Below, one piece after another: positions 16,979 to 25,180 of a DNA stretch of 64,000 nucleotides. Each line of letters starts with the position of its first letter. Position 1 is the first letter of the stretch. The notes below the pieces were generated by a model. It saw only the letters and a list, made by a program, of their open reading frames with translations, was not told the origin of the DNA and did not search any database. The position numbers and the translations under genes were made by a program. The DNA comes from Methanotrichaceae archaeon (GTDB lineage Archaea > Halobacteriota > Methanosarcinia > Methanotrichales > Methanotrichaceae): positions 1-64,000 of the forward strand of contig JAFGMR010000079.1 of assembly GCA_016927425.1 (NCBI GenBank), in the 5' to 3' direction.

Positions 16979-18203
16979 ATGTCATTGGATGAGATTAAGG
17001 CGATTCGGGCGGCTGTAAGCGATAAGGGTCTTGGATGGTCGGCTGGAGCAACCTCCATGACCAAGCTCTCCGATGCAGACCGAGCGAAGTACCTGGGCCT
17101 GTTGGTCGATGCGGAGGAGATGAAGGCGATGAAGGCAGCGCTCGCACACGAGGATGCGCTGGCTGCAAGCGAAGGCATAGCCTTCAGCTATCCATCGTCA
17201 TGGGATTGGAGGAGCGTTGCAGGCAGGGACTGGACTACATCGATCAAGGATCAGAAGGGATGCGGCGCATGCGTCTCTTTTGCAACGACCGCTGTTGTCG
17301 AGTCCAATTTGGAGATATTCAGGAGGAATCCTTACCTCGAGCCCGACCTATCCGAGGCGGACCTCTTCTTCTGTGGTGGGGCCAAGTGCACGGGATGGAG
17401 CTTCGAGCCTGCCCTGAACTACGTTCGCGATAGGGGAATTCCCGATGATGCCTGCTTCCCCTACAAGGACCAGGACCAGCCCTGCAAGACCTGTTCCGAC
17501 AGGGCGAAGAGGATAATCAAGATACAGGGCTGGAGGAAGATCCTCAACGAGTCCCAGGCGAAAGAGTGGATATACCGCCACGGCCCGCTCGTCTCGGGAA
17601 TGGCGGTCTTCGACGACTTCTTCTCCTACAGGGGCGGTGTTTACCGGCACGCCCGCGGGAGACCTGAAGGGCTATCACGCGATAGCGGTTGTGGGATATA
17701 ACGAGGCCGAGAGATGCTGGATCTGCAAGAACAGCTGGAACACCTCCTGGGGGGAGAAGGGCTGGTTCAAGATAGGCTATGGCGAGTGCGAGCTGGGCAG
17801 ATCATTCTGCTTCTACACTGCGGAGTTCCCCACCCTAGATGACGACATCATCATGCCCAAGGCCGGAAAGGTGGTTGCGAAGTTCAAGAACAAGTCAGCT
17901 GGCTTCGATAACGAGTTTCAGCTTGCTTATCCGACGGCGAAGACCATCTTCAAGGCAGTCGATTCGCTTGTAGGAAAGAGCTTCGACGTCGGCGCATTCT
18001 CCGCAGGCCAGAGGCTCATCTTCGCCCTGAAGACACCCGACGGCAACACCTACTACACGCTGCACGCCTGGAACAAGGACGCTTGCGACCACGTCATCAA
18101 GGTACAGCGAGGAACCACTAAGTGGGATCTCGCTTGGGAGGACCTCTATGGCCTCGGCGACAGGGACTATAACGACGTCGTCGTGGAGATAGAGGTGGTC
18201 TAA
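16979..18203 (+). pseudogene. papain-like (C1) cysteine protease with DUF4114-like C-terminus, frameshifted
   Basis: From ATG 16979 (GGAG 8 bases upstream) the frame encodes a helical propeptide-like region with DEIKAIRAAV and AEEMKAMKAAL units. The protease domain follows, with DWRS and the catalytic Cys in QKGCGACVSFA (Trp after Cys is replaced by Val). At about 17640-17650, after YRGGVY, the frame is lost. The continuing frame (to 18203) has the catalytic His (GYHAIAVVGY) and Asn (KNSWNTSWGEKGW), then a DUF4114-like domain ending GDRDYNDVVVEIEV. A +1 shift (or two missing bases) would restore one protein of about 408 residues. There is no signal peptide. Either the gene is broken, the frameshift is recoded, or the sequence has an error. 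Confidence 0.8.
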
Positions 18204-18213
18204 GGACCACCCT

Positions 18214-18230
18214 TCTCCCTTCTTTTTTCC
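18214..18230 (+). terminator. T-rich terminator
   Basis: A pyrimidine run with six consecutive Ts lies just after the protease reading frame, as expected for archaeal oligo-T termination. The convergent methyltransferase ends at 18241. Confidence 0.4.
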
Positions 18231-18240
18231 GTCGTTTCCG

Positions 18241-19113
18241 CTACGCCGAATCCTTCCAAGAGCTCACATATATCCTATAGCCAAAGCGGCTGAGGGCCGG
18301 GATGCGAGGCTGGATAGCCGACTCCACGATCCTTGAGAAGCGCTCCTGGATAAAGCATGGATCGAATAACCGAAGCCTGCTCATGAATAGGTAGCCTTGG
18401 CAGGGCTTGAAGTCGAAGCCCTTTGCGGAAAAGGGCTTGAAGCCGGCGCCCTCCAAGAGGCCTCGAAAGGCCTTCGGTGATATGTACTCGGGCGGATCCA
18501 TCCTCTCGCCGCATAGGCGGCGCATGAGCGTTGTCGGGGACCGGCTGTTGAAGAAGTCGACCGTGAGCATCCCGCCGAAAGAGAGCACGCGGCCGAACTC
18601 AGCGAGGGCGGCCTCGGCCTCTTCCATCGATGAGAGGCAGGTCAAGACGCCACTAGATATCAAATGATCGAAGGACCCATCCTTGAAGGGAAGGCTGGCG
18701 AGGCCGCCCTGGACGAGGTGGACGCGACTCATACCCCTCGTCCTGGCAGCCGCCCGATCGAGCATATTTCTAGAGAAGTCGATTCCGACATAGTCGAATA
18801 CCGATCCTGGATATAGACGCAACGCGTGCATCAAGAGGTTGCCGTTTCCGCATCCCGCATCGAGAACCAGGTTCTTTCCTCCATCGAAGCAGAAGCGCGA
18901 GACATCCTCCTCGAACTCCATAAGATGCCGGATGATGAACGCTGGCGCATCACCGGGCAGATCCCGCGCATACCTCAGCTCAACCTCCGATCCTTCCTTC
19001 GTCATGCTCTCCCAGAAGAGACGCTCTTCCCTGGCCTCATGATCTGGCGATTTCGCGGACTTTGCAGGAATTGCCTTCGTCATATGCATATCTCGACCGA
19101 TCCTTTGATCCAC
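18241..19113 (-). CDS. class I SAM-dependent methyltransferase
   Basis: A 290-residue protein. The SAM-binding motif LVLDAGCGNGN is near residue 90, followed by VGIDFSRNML, a post-motif GGLASLPFKDGSFDHLIS and GVLTCLSS. The fold is the Methyltransf_11 type and the substrate is unknown. The N-terminal 30 residues are Lys/Ala-rich and may include an over-extended start: GTG 19113 is given, and an internal ATG at 19083-19089 is possible. It sits convergent to the protease. Confidence 0.85.
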   Translation of the reverse strand: MDQRIGRDMHMTKAIPAKSAKSPDHEAREERLFWESMTKEGSEVELRYARDLPGDAPAFIIRHLMEFEEDVSRFCFDGGKNLVLDAGCGNGNLLMHALRLYPGSVFDYVGIDFSRNMLDRAAARTRGMSRVHLVQGGLASLPFKDGSFDHLISSGVLTCLSSMEEAEAALAEFGRVLSFGGMLTVDFFNSRSPTTLMRRLCGERMDPPEYISPKAFRGLLEGAGFKPFSAKGFDFKPCQGYLFMSRLRLFDPCFIQERFSRIVESAIQPRIPALSRFGYRIYVSSWKDSA

Positions 19114-19134
19114 TTCCCATCCGCTAATGTCTCC

Positions 19135-19307
19135 AGGATATCAACGGCTCGGTCGGCTGGGGGTCTATCCCCCGCTTACCCCTATCATTGCCTTGCTAAG
19201 CGCTGGATGTAGGGGCCCGATCGGCAGTAACTCCTAACCTCATTCTCTCCATCCATCCAGCCTCGCCTTGCGAAGCGGGGCATCTCAACGGCCCGGTCGG
19301 CTGCCCT
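19135..19307. repeat. degenerate intergenic repeat
   Basis: The segment TCAACGGCTCGGTCGGCTG near 19141-19159 recurs as TCAACGGCCCGGTCGGCTG near 19285-19304. The flanks CCTTGCTAAGCG (about 19192) and CCTTGCGAAGCG (about 19265) are also similar, with a weaker third copy between (GGCCCGATCGGCAG). This is a small non-coding repeat of two to three diverged units between two minus-strand genes. Confidence 0.45.
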
Positions 19308-20606
19308 TCATCCTTTCTTCCTCTTCAAGATCCAGAGGATAACTAAGGCTCCGCCCAGGTTTATGATAAGTATCAGCGCGATCCCGATCGAGTTCCTGGA
19401 GGGCGCCAAGCGGTATGAGGACTTCGCCGTCCTGAGGTCGAGCGTTCTGTGATCGCTTATGCAGACCTCCTGCGATGATCCTTGCGCGCTTAAATTGTAG
19501 ATGCCCCGTACCAAGTCGGAAAAGGTGTATCTATCGAGGCCATCTGCCTCTGCTACGATCACTCCGTCCTTGGAGACGGTCACCATTCCGGGCGAGTCGA
19601 GGATCACCTCGAGCCGAAAGCCACTTTTTAGGGGGATGATCTGACCCTCGCCGAGGTCGGCGTTCAATTCGAGGAGGTCGAGCAATGTGGGCGCGATATC
19701 TGTCTCCTGCCACACGCCCCCCACGATCAGCTCATCGATGCCTGGGCCGAAGAATACGAGGGGGACGCGCCTGCTCTCGAGCAAGCCCGCGTACATCTTC
19801 GAGGCATGTCCCCCATCGCCTGAGGAGAAGGCCATGCCGTGGTCTGCGGTCACAACCAGTAGTACTTCATTCCTCTGACACGCCTCTCGCAGACCTCCGA
19901 GTGTCTGATCGAGGCCCTGGATCACCTCTACATAATCCTCTGGCCCCAGGTTGTGGCCGGCCGTATCGACGGCTCCCGCGTTTACGAACAAAATGAAGGG
20001 CCGGTCCATGCTCTCCACGATCTCGGCCGCCGCATCCAGGGCCCAGCGATTGTAGCTGATGTAGGCGGCGCATCCCTCTCTCCCGCTGTAGTTCTCGTAT
20101 GAGGTCCGCCATCCATTGAGTAGATCGCGAAGATCCGGGGATAGGCCTCGATCGAGAAGGACGGGCTCCCCTCCTCCGATGGAGTTATCGGGGAAGTAGA
20201 GGCAGCCGTCCTGCTCTTTGAGCATCTGGTCGAAGTCGCCCCGCTGTAGGATCGCAAGGCAGATGTAGCCCCCTTCCCTGGCTCTATCGAATATCGTCGC
20301 ATTTGGGACGGAGACATCCTCCTCGTTCGCCTTCGCGCGGCCGGTTACAAGGACGCTATGGCTAGGGCCGGTCTCAGGTATTGGCACCCGCAAGTCCAGC
20401 ACCCTCGTCCCGCCTCCGGTTAAGTTGTACAGGACTGCGCGCTCGACCGGTCGACCCTCGATATTGAAGGCCTGATACTCCGGATAGACGTAGGAGGATC
20501 CAAGTCCGTCGATCACGATGATCACCGCCCCCTCCGGCGAGCCGGCCTCGGCCGTCGAGGCTGCCGAAAGTGCGAATGCGAGCAAAAAAAGAAGGAGAGC
20601 GGCCAT
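19308..20606 (-). CDS. membrane-anchored alkaline phosphatase-superfamily protein
   Basis: A 432-residue protein with a signal peptide (about residues 1-22), an extracytoplasmic alkaline phosphatase-superfamily domain and a C-terminal transmembrane helix (about 405-425) with a KRKKG tail. Metal-site segments are VIIVIDGLG (about 28-36), GPSHSVLVTGR (about 80-90, probable nucleophile), AVDTAGHN, VTADHGM and GGHASKM. This resembles phosphoglycerate mutase/phosphodiesterase-type members acting outside the membrane. Its ATG overlaps the Fae-Hps stop as ATGA, so it is the second gene of that unit, an odd pairing for a C1-metabolism enzyme. Confidence 0.82.
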   Translation of the reverse strand: MAALLLFLLAFALSAASTAEAGSPEGAVIIVIDGLGSSYVYPEYQAFNIEGRPVERAVLYNLTGGGTRVLDLRVPIPETGPSHSVLVTGRAKANEEDVSVPNATIFDRAREGGYICLAILQRGDFDQMLKEQDGCLYFPDNSIGGGEPVLLDRGLSPDLRDLLNGWRTSYENYSGREGCAAYISYNRWALDAAAEIVESMDRPFILFVNAGAVDTAGHNLGPEDYVEVIQGLDQTLGGLREACQRNEVLLVVTADHGMAFSSGDGGHASKMYAGLLESRRVPLVFFGPGIDELIVGGVWQETDIAPTLLDLLELNADLGEGQIIPLKSGFRLEVILDSPGMVTVSKDGVIVAEADGLDRYTFSDLVRGIYNLSAQGSSQEVCISDHRTLDLRTAKSSYRLAPSRNSIGIALILIINLGGALVILWILKRKKG

Positions 20607-21793
20607 CAGAAGTCTGTCATGATCCGGTACTGGTCGATCTCCGTCTGCTTGAGGCCGGCTAGGAACCTCTCTGCAGTGTCCCTTATGTCCTTGGACCTCG
20701 TAATTGCCCGTCCAACCACTATGATGTCTGCGCCTGCCTTCAAGGCCTCGCCGACGGTCTCAACCCTGATCCCGCCTGCCACAGCTACCAGGATCTTCCG
20801 CGTCTCCGATCCCATCGACTTGATCTCCTCGATGCCCTTCCAGTTGTGGCTGCTGCTCTCCATGTCGATTGCCCTGTGAAGCTCTACGACGTCTGGCATG
20901 GCATCGAGTCCCCTCAGGACGGCAAGGGGGTCTGAGACGTTCAGCATATCGATTATCGAATAGATGCCCGTCTTTCTTGCTTCCTTTATCGAAAGCTCAA
21001 TAGTCTTTCCTGGCGCAAGGCCGGATATCACAACAGCATCTGCCGTCGCATCGGCTGCAAGGCGCACCTCAAGGTTTCCGGTGTCAAGCGTCTTGAGGTC
21101 CAGGATGACGAACGCGCCGGGTCGAACTGCCCGTATCTCCTTTACGACCTGTACCCCTAGCATCTTCGCTAAGGGAGTCCCTACCTCAATTACTATGTGA
21201 TCGCTTTCAGGGAGGCTTGATAGCACCCGGCGAACTTCCGCCAGGTCCACGAGGTCTAACGCCACCTGGAGATATGGGGGATCCCATAGGCGCGTGACCC
21301 GGAATCCCATAACCGGGTGGGTCGACCTATCCTTCTCATAGAGCACGAGGTCGATTCCCGGGAAGCCAGCCATCGCCCTCTGTAGTGCGAGCTTTGTCGC
21401 ACCGTAGTTGTATCTGTAGATAGCCTCGAAGTCCTTTGCCTGGGGATGGATGAAGACGGAGGCTATCACCACCAGGTCCTCAGTCTTATCCCGGGGGATG
21501 ACGCCCTCGGCGACGGCGTCGGCCACGGCCTTGGCTACAGCAGTCTGGGCCGGCCCGAATATCTGGGCTGCCTGATCCATGTTCTTGACTGTAACCTTGG
21601 GCACGATCAATGTGGCAGGCTTGGTAGGCAGATTCGGCCGAATCACCGATATGAGGGGGGTATGGCCGGCGGAGAGCTGCGATATACCGTTCGCGAAGGC
21701 TGTCCCCACCGGACCGTCCTTATCCCCGATTATAAGATCGATATGAGCAATCTCTGGCTCCTTTCCCATAAGAGCCTCTCCAACTAAAAACAA
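20606..21793 (-). CDS. fae-hps: bifunctional formaldehyde-activating enzyme / 3-hexulose-6-phosphate synthase
   Basis: A 395-residue fusion. The Fae part (about 1-165; HIDLIIGDKDGPVGTAF and NYGATKLALQRA) joins formaldehyde to tetrahydromethanopterin. The Hps part (about 175-395; VALDLVDL, DLKTLDTG, AVAGGIR) is an OMP decarboxylase-fold aldolase that releases formaldehyde from hexulose 6-phosphate and supplies ribulose 5-phosphate in archaea lacking the pentose phosphate pathway. The start is TTG at 21793, with GAGGTGA six bases upstream. The fused form is typical of Methanosarcinales and some other archaea. Confidence 0.96.
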   Translation of the reverse strand: MFLVGEALMGKEPEIAHIDLIIGDKDGPVGTAFANGISQLSAGHTPLISVIRPNLPTKPATLIVPKVTVKNMDQAAQIFGPAQTAVAKAVADAVAEGVIPRDKTEDLVVIASVFIHPQAKDFEAIYRYNYGATKLALQRAMAGFPGIDLVLYEKDRSTHPVMGFRVTRLWDPPYLQVALDLVDLAEVRRVLSSLPESDHIVIEVGTPLAKMLGVQVVKEIRAVRPGAFVILDLKTLDTGNLEVRLAADATADAVVISGLAPGKTIELSIKEARKTGIYSIIDMLNVSDPLAVLRGLDAMPDVVELHRAIDMESSSHNWKGIEEIKSMGSETRKILVAVAGGIRVETVGEALKAGADIIVVGRAITRSKDIRDTAERFLAGLKQTEIDQYRIMTDF

Positions 21794-21860
21794 TGGTTCA
21801 CCTCAATTATCGGGAGTAAGCCGTCCCCTATTAATCCTTTCGCCATCGCGGCTCCTCGGA

Positions 21861-22892
21861 TCATATGATCTCAAGGAGGATCAATGGCGCGAGGATCAGC
21901 AGCGTGATCCCGGTCGCAAGCCTGATCTGGGCGCGGTAGTCCTTCCTGAACCGGTCCACCTGTTCCGGCGTCAAGCCTATCGTCATCATGCCACCGAGGA
22001 GCAGGACGGGGAGGACCACGCCCAGGTTGTATGCGACTAGATATACCGCTCCCGCCTGGTAAGCGTTTGTGGCTATCATATCGAGGATTGCGATGTAGAC
22101 TGCGCCTACGCAAGGGACCTTAACCAGCGAGAAGAGGGCCCCCGCCAGGAAGTAAGTGCTTGCGCGTGACGAGGCAATCGACCTCTCCATGTAGGCCAAA
22201 GCCCAGTCGGTTCGAAATAACGACTCCTTTCTCGCATACAGCCTTCTAGCATCCACTATGTGCACGAGTCCAACGATTGCTAGAAGGCCGCTCAGGGCAT
22301 ATCTGAAGGAGGGGATCATCCTTCCCACCATCGCGTGGAGCATCCCCAAGCCCACCAGCAGATATACTGCGAATATGCCCAGGCAGAAGCAGACGACCAT
22401 CTTCATGATGTCCCTCCTCTGCCCCGACGACGATATCACCGCTGTAGCCAGGAATGCCAGTATCCCAAGAAGGCATGGATTGAAGCCGGCAAGGAGGCCT
22501 GCCAGGAATACGGCGACGATCGAAGCAGGCGTGACCGTTGATGTGACGAGGGGCGGCGCCGTCCCCTCGTCATCGGTCGGGGGCTCAGCCGCTTCCTCGA
22601 TGAGCTCCCTCAGCCTCTCGTCATCTCCCTCGTAATCCTTGTAATCTATTGCCCTGTCCACGAGGATGATTGCAGGGATTTTTTTTACATTGTACTCCTT
22701 GATCAGGCGGCGGCCCTCTTCGCTTGTGAAGTCGAGCTTTATTAGATCGGCATCGGGAAGGATCTCCTCGATGGCCCTCTCCGCGGCTGCGCATTTTACG
22801 CATCCCGGCGACTCGATCAGTATCACCTCGCCTGCGCTAGCGGTTGCAATCAGCATAAGCGCGAGGAGGGCCGCGATGCTGCCAGGGGGCAT
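21861..22892 (-). CDS. thioredoxin-like / CcdA fusion membrane protein
   Basis: A 343-residue protein with a signal peptide (1-20), an extracytoplasmic thioredoxin-like domain with a CVKC redox motif (about residues 31-34), an acidic linker (about 100-120) and a CcdA/DsbD-type membrane domain with about six helices. The membrane domain keeps the two conserved cysteines (AGFNPCLLGI and VKVPCVGAVY). CcdA moves electrons from cytoplasmic thioredoxin across the membrane. Here the receiving domain is fused at the N-terminus, so it probably reduces exported thiols. The ATG is 27 bases from a TATA box. Confidence 0.9.
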   Translation of the reverse strand: MPPGSIAALLALMLIATASAGEVILIESPGCVKCAAAERAIEEILPDADLIKLDFTSEEGRRLIKEYNVKKIPAIILVDRAIDYKDYEGDDERLRELIEEAAEPPTDDEGTAPPLVTSTVTPASIVAVFLAGLLAGFNPCLLGILAFLATAVISSSGQRRDIMKMVVCFCLGIFAVYLLVGLGMLHAMVGRMIPSFRYALSGLLAIVGLVHIVDARRLYARKESLFRTDWALAYMERSIASSRASTYFLAGALFSLVKVPCVGAVYIAILDMIATNAYQAGAVYLVAYNLGVVLPVLLLGGMMTIGLTPEQVDRFRKDYRAQIRLATGITLLILAPLILLEII

Positions 22893-22913
22893 GGTCGACT
22901 AAGGTTAAAGAGG

Positions 22914-22925
22914 ATCTATAAAAAG
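22914..22925 (-). promoter_or_regulatory. TATA box for leaderless thioredoxin-CcdA transcript
   Basis: The minus strand reads CTTTTTATAG, centred about 27 bases upstream of the ATG at 22892, predicting transcription start at the start codon. Confidence 0.6.
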
Positions 22926-22962
22926 TGGAGGGCCAAGAAGGCCCCGTCAGCCATCCTTCTAT

Positions 22963-23520
22963 TCAGGCAAGCGTCCTGTAGACCAGCTCTGCAGTTCCTT
23001 TCTCAAGCCCGATCGAGGCGTCGCCCTGGGCCACGACTATGAGGGAGAAGGGGCATCCGGTGTAGCACGTCTCCACCGCTTTCTTGACCAGGTCGGTGGC
23101 ATCGATCGAGACCGTGCCCTTCCCGGCGACGGTAGATGCTGCTCTTGGATCCAGATCGTAATCGTTGCGATCATCCCAAGTGAAGGTCTCCAGCGTCTCG
23201 CCGTGGAGGAAGTAGACGTAGATTCCTCCAGACTCCTCTATGTCGGATACTGAGATGGTAAGAGTTGCCTGGTCGATGATATCGGGCGAGGTTGCACCGA
23301 CGGTGCCGAAGTTCGGCTGGAATCCCAGGTAGACCTCCCTGATGGGCTCTCCGCCTATGGACGTTGCCCATAGGGTCTGCTCATCTGCGAATGGTACGTC
23401 CGGCTGCGCCTCATCGATGTACGTCTCCACATTGCTGACCAGAGTAAAGGCTCCGGCAGAGGCCATCCCAAGCATGGTTGCCATGCACAATATCGTGTAT
23501 ATGTATCTCAAGCCAAACAC
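22963..23520 (-). CDS. exported DNRLRE-like protein
   Basis: A 185-residue protein with a signal peptide (about residues 1-23). The pattern ETYIDEAQPDVPFADEQTLW, then EVYLGF and a beta-rich body ending in SLIVVAQGD, resembles DNRLRE domains. These are beta-sandwiches common in methanogen surface proteins and next to disaggregatase modules. Two cysteines (CYTGC, about residue 155) may form a disulfide. It is divergent from the beta-helix protein gene. Confidence 0.65.
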   Translation of the reverse strand: MFGLRYIYTILCMATMLGMASAGAFTLVSNVETYIDEAQPDVPFADEQTLWATSIGGEPIREVYLGFQPNFGTVGATSPDIIDQATLTISVSDIEESGGIYVYFLHGETLETFTWDDRNDYDLDPRAASTVAGKGTVSIDATDLVKKAVETCYTGCPFSLIVVAQGDASIGLEKGTAELVYRTLA

Positions 23521-23660
23521 CTATCATAGCTCTTGGATCATCCATTGGCCGGATCGATGAAGAAGCTTGCGTTCATCTATGGCCTATATGAAGAATCATT
23601 CGATCGAGGCCCAGCGGGCCATCCATCTAGTCCTCATGTGACCCCTAGCTCCACGTTAGG

Positions 23661-23668
23661 TTTATAAG
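23661..23668 (+). promoter_or_regulatory. TATA box upstream of the NosD-like gene
   Basis: TTTATAAG is centred about 60 bases upstream of the ATG at 23725 and predicts transcription start near 23690, giving a short leader. Confidence 0.5.
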
Positions 23669-23724
23669 CATCACCAGGGCACTCTCCCTCTGGTGGTCGG
23701 TTGGGGTTCATAAACTGGCAGCGC

Positions 23725-25170
23725 ATGAGATGCAGGATCCCTCTGATGCTCTTGATCGTCATCTGCTCGTCCTGTTTTGGGCAGGCGGTAGCATTTGATA
23801 TACAGAACGCGATCGATCGGGCATCACCCGGGGATACGATATCGGTACCTGCAGGGATCTACGGTCCTGTGAAGATAGATCATAGCGTCGATCTGGTGGC
23901 AGAGCCTGGCGCGATCATCAGGACGACGGGAAACGAGGCCTGCATCATGGTGAAGGCAGACGATGTGCTCGTCTCCGGCTTCATCGTAAGGGGGGGCCTC
24001 TATGGGATCTATCTAGATGGGGCCGAAGGCTGTCGCATATCGGATAACACCGTCATCTACTGCAAACAGCCTGGCATAGCGCTGATATTCTCCGATAACA
24101 ACACGATCGAAGGGAACAACGCAAGCTTCAACGGCATCGAGGGGGAGGGATGGTATGGCATATACCTCTCCAACTCGAATAACAACACAATTCAGAAGAA
24201 CGTTGCAAGCAACAACGGCGCATATGGCATAGACCTCTTTCCCTCCTGCAACGATAACGTCATCGCCGACAACATCATGGAGGGGAACATGTATGGTCTC
24301 TACATGTTCACCGGCTGCTCGGGCAACGTCATCGTTGGAAACGTCATGTCCAATAACAGAAACTCCGGGCTGGACATGCGCTTCAACTGCCACGATAACG
24401 ATGTTATGAACAACACGATGAGCCAAAACGCGGTATCCGGCATATCTCTGCTGGACTCGGAAGGGAACCTCATCTTCGGAAATGAGCTATCCTCAAACGA
24501 GCGCTTCGGCCTTCATCTGCTCGGGAGTGGTGGAAGTAACCTGATCACCTATAACCGGATCGATGAAAGCAGAACGGGCATATTCGTGGAGTCGAGCGGA
24601 AACGTCCTTTACGGAAACAGGCTGCGCGACAACGTGATTCAGGCTGAGGACCGGGGACGCAATAATTGGAACGCCACCTATCCAGAAGGGGGCAACTACT
24701 GGGCCGATTACTCGGGCGAGGACCTCATGAGCGGGACTCTGCAAGATCGGCAGGGAAGCGATGGTTTTGGAGACTCCCCTTACCGGATAAGCTCCGAGTC
24801 CATGGATATGTATCCCATCATTGGCGAGCGCTTCGTGCCGATCCAGTTGATTGGAAGCGAGATCAATCCAAGAGAGGCGACCATCGGCGATGAGGTCGAG
24901 ATAAGAGCGAGGTTTGAATCCATCTACGGCCTCTCCCAGGTCTCAGTGCGCGTAATCGAAGCCTCTGGATATGTGCGCATGGAACCTGTAGGCGCTATCT
25001 ACAAGGGACGGCTTGCCACAGCTCTCTTCAACCCTGGGACCTATCGGCTGGTGCTAACTGCCACAGATAGAAGGGGATATGAACTAGAAGAGACGATAGG
25101 CGAGGTTATGCTTCACTCCAGGCCGGGAAGGGACTTCCAGGCGGCCATCGCGGAGATGAGCGGAAGATGA
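23725..25170 (+). CDS. exported right-handed beta-helix protein (NosD-like)
   Basis: A 481-residue protein with a signal peptide (about residues 1-24). A right-handed parallel beta-helix (about 30-310) is built of repeated N.I..N....N..GI.L units. A YWADYSGEDL...GFGDSPYRI segment typical of the NosD/CASH family follows, then a C-terminal beta-sandwich (about 370-470). Such proteins are often surface-bound and polysaccharide-related. TTG at 23701 is also possible, but the ATG gives a normal short signal peptide. The rhodanese gene follows 10 bases downstream and the subtilase after that, so the three are probably one exported-protein operon. Confidence 0.85.
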   Translation: MRCRIPLMLLIVICSSCFGQAVAFDIQNAIDRASPGDTISVPAGIYGPVKIDHSVDLVAEPGAIIRTTGNEACIMVKADDVLVSGFIVRGGLYGIYLDGAEGCRISDNTVIYCKQPGIALIFSDNNTIEGNNASFNGIEGEGWYGIYLSNSNNNTIQKNVASNNGAYGIDLFPSCNDNVIADNIMEGNMYGLYMFTGCSGNVIVGNVMSNNRNSGLDMRFNCHDNDVMNNTMSQNAVSGISLLDSEGNLIFGNELSSNERFGLHLLGSGGSNLITYNRIDESRTGIFVESSGNVLYGNRLRDNVIQAEDRGRNNWNATYPEGGNYWADYSGEDLMSGTLQDRQGSDGFGDSPYRISSESMDMYPIIGERFVPIQLIGSEINPREATIGDEVEIRARFESIYGLSQVSVRVIEASGYVRMEPVGAIYKGRLATALFNPGTYRLVLTATDRRGYELEETIGEVMLHSRPGRDFQAAIAEMSGR

Positions 25171-25180
25171 GGAAGGCTTA

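Noticed and set aside
23701-23724. TTG 23701 as start of the NosD-like gene
   Set aside because: ATG 23725 gives a compact signal peptide; the TTG would add eight residues. Not excluded, only less likely.
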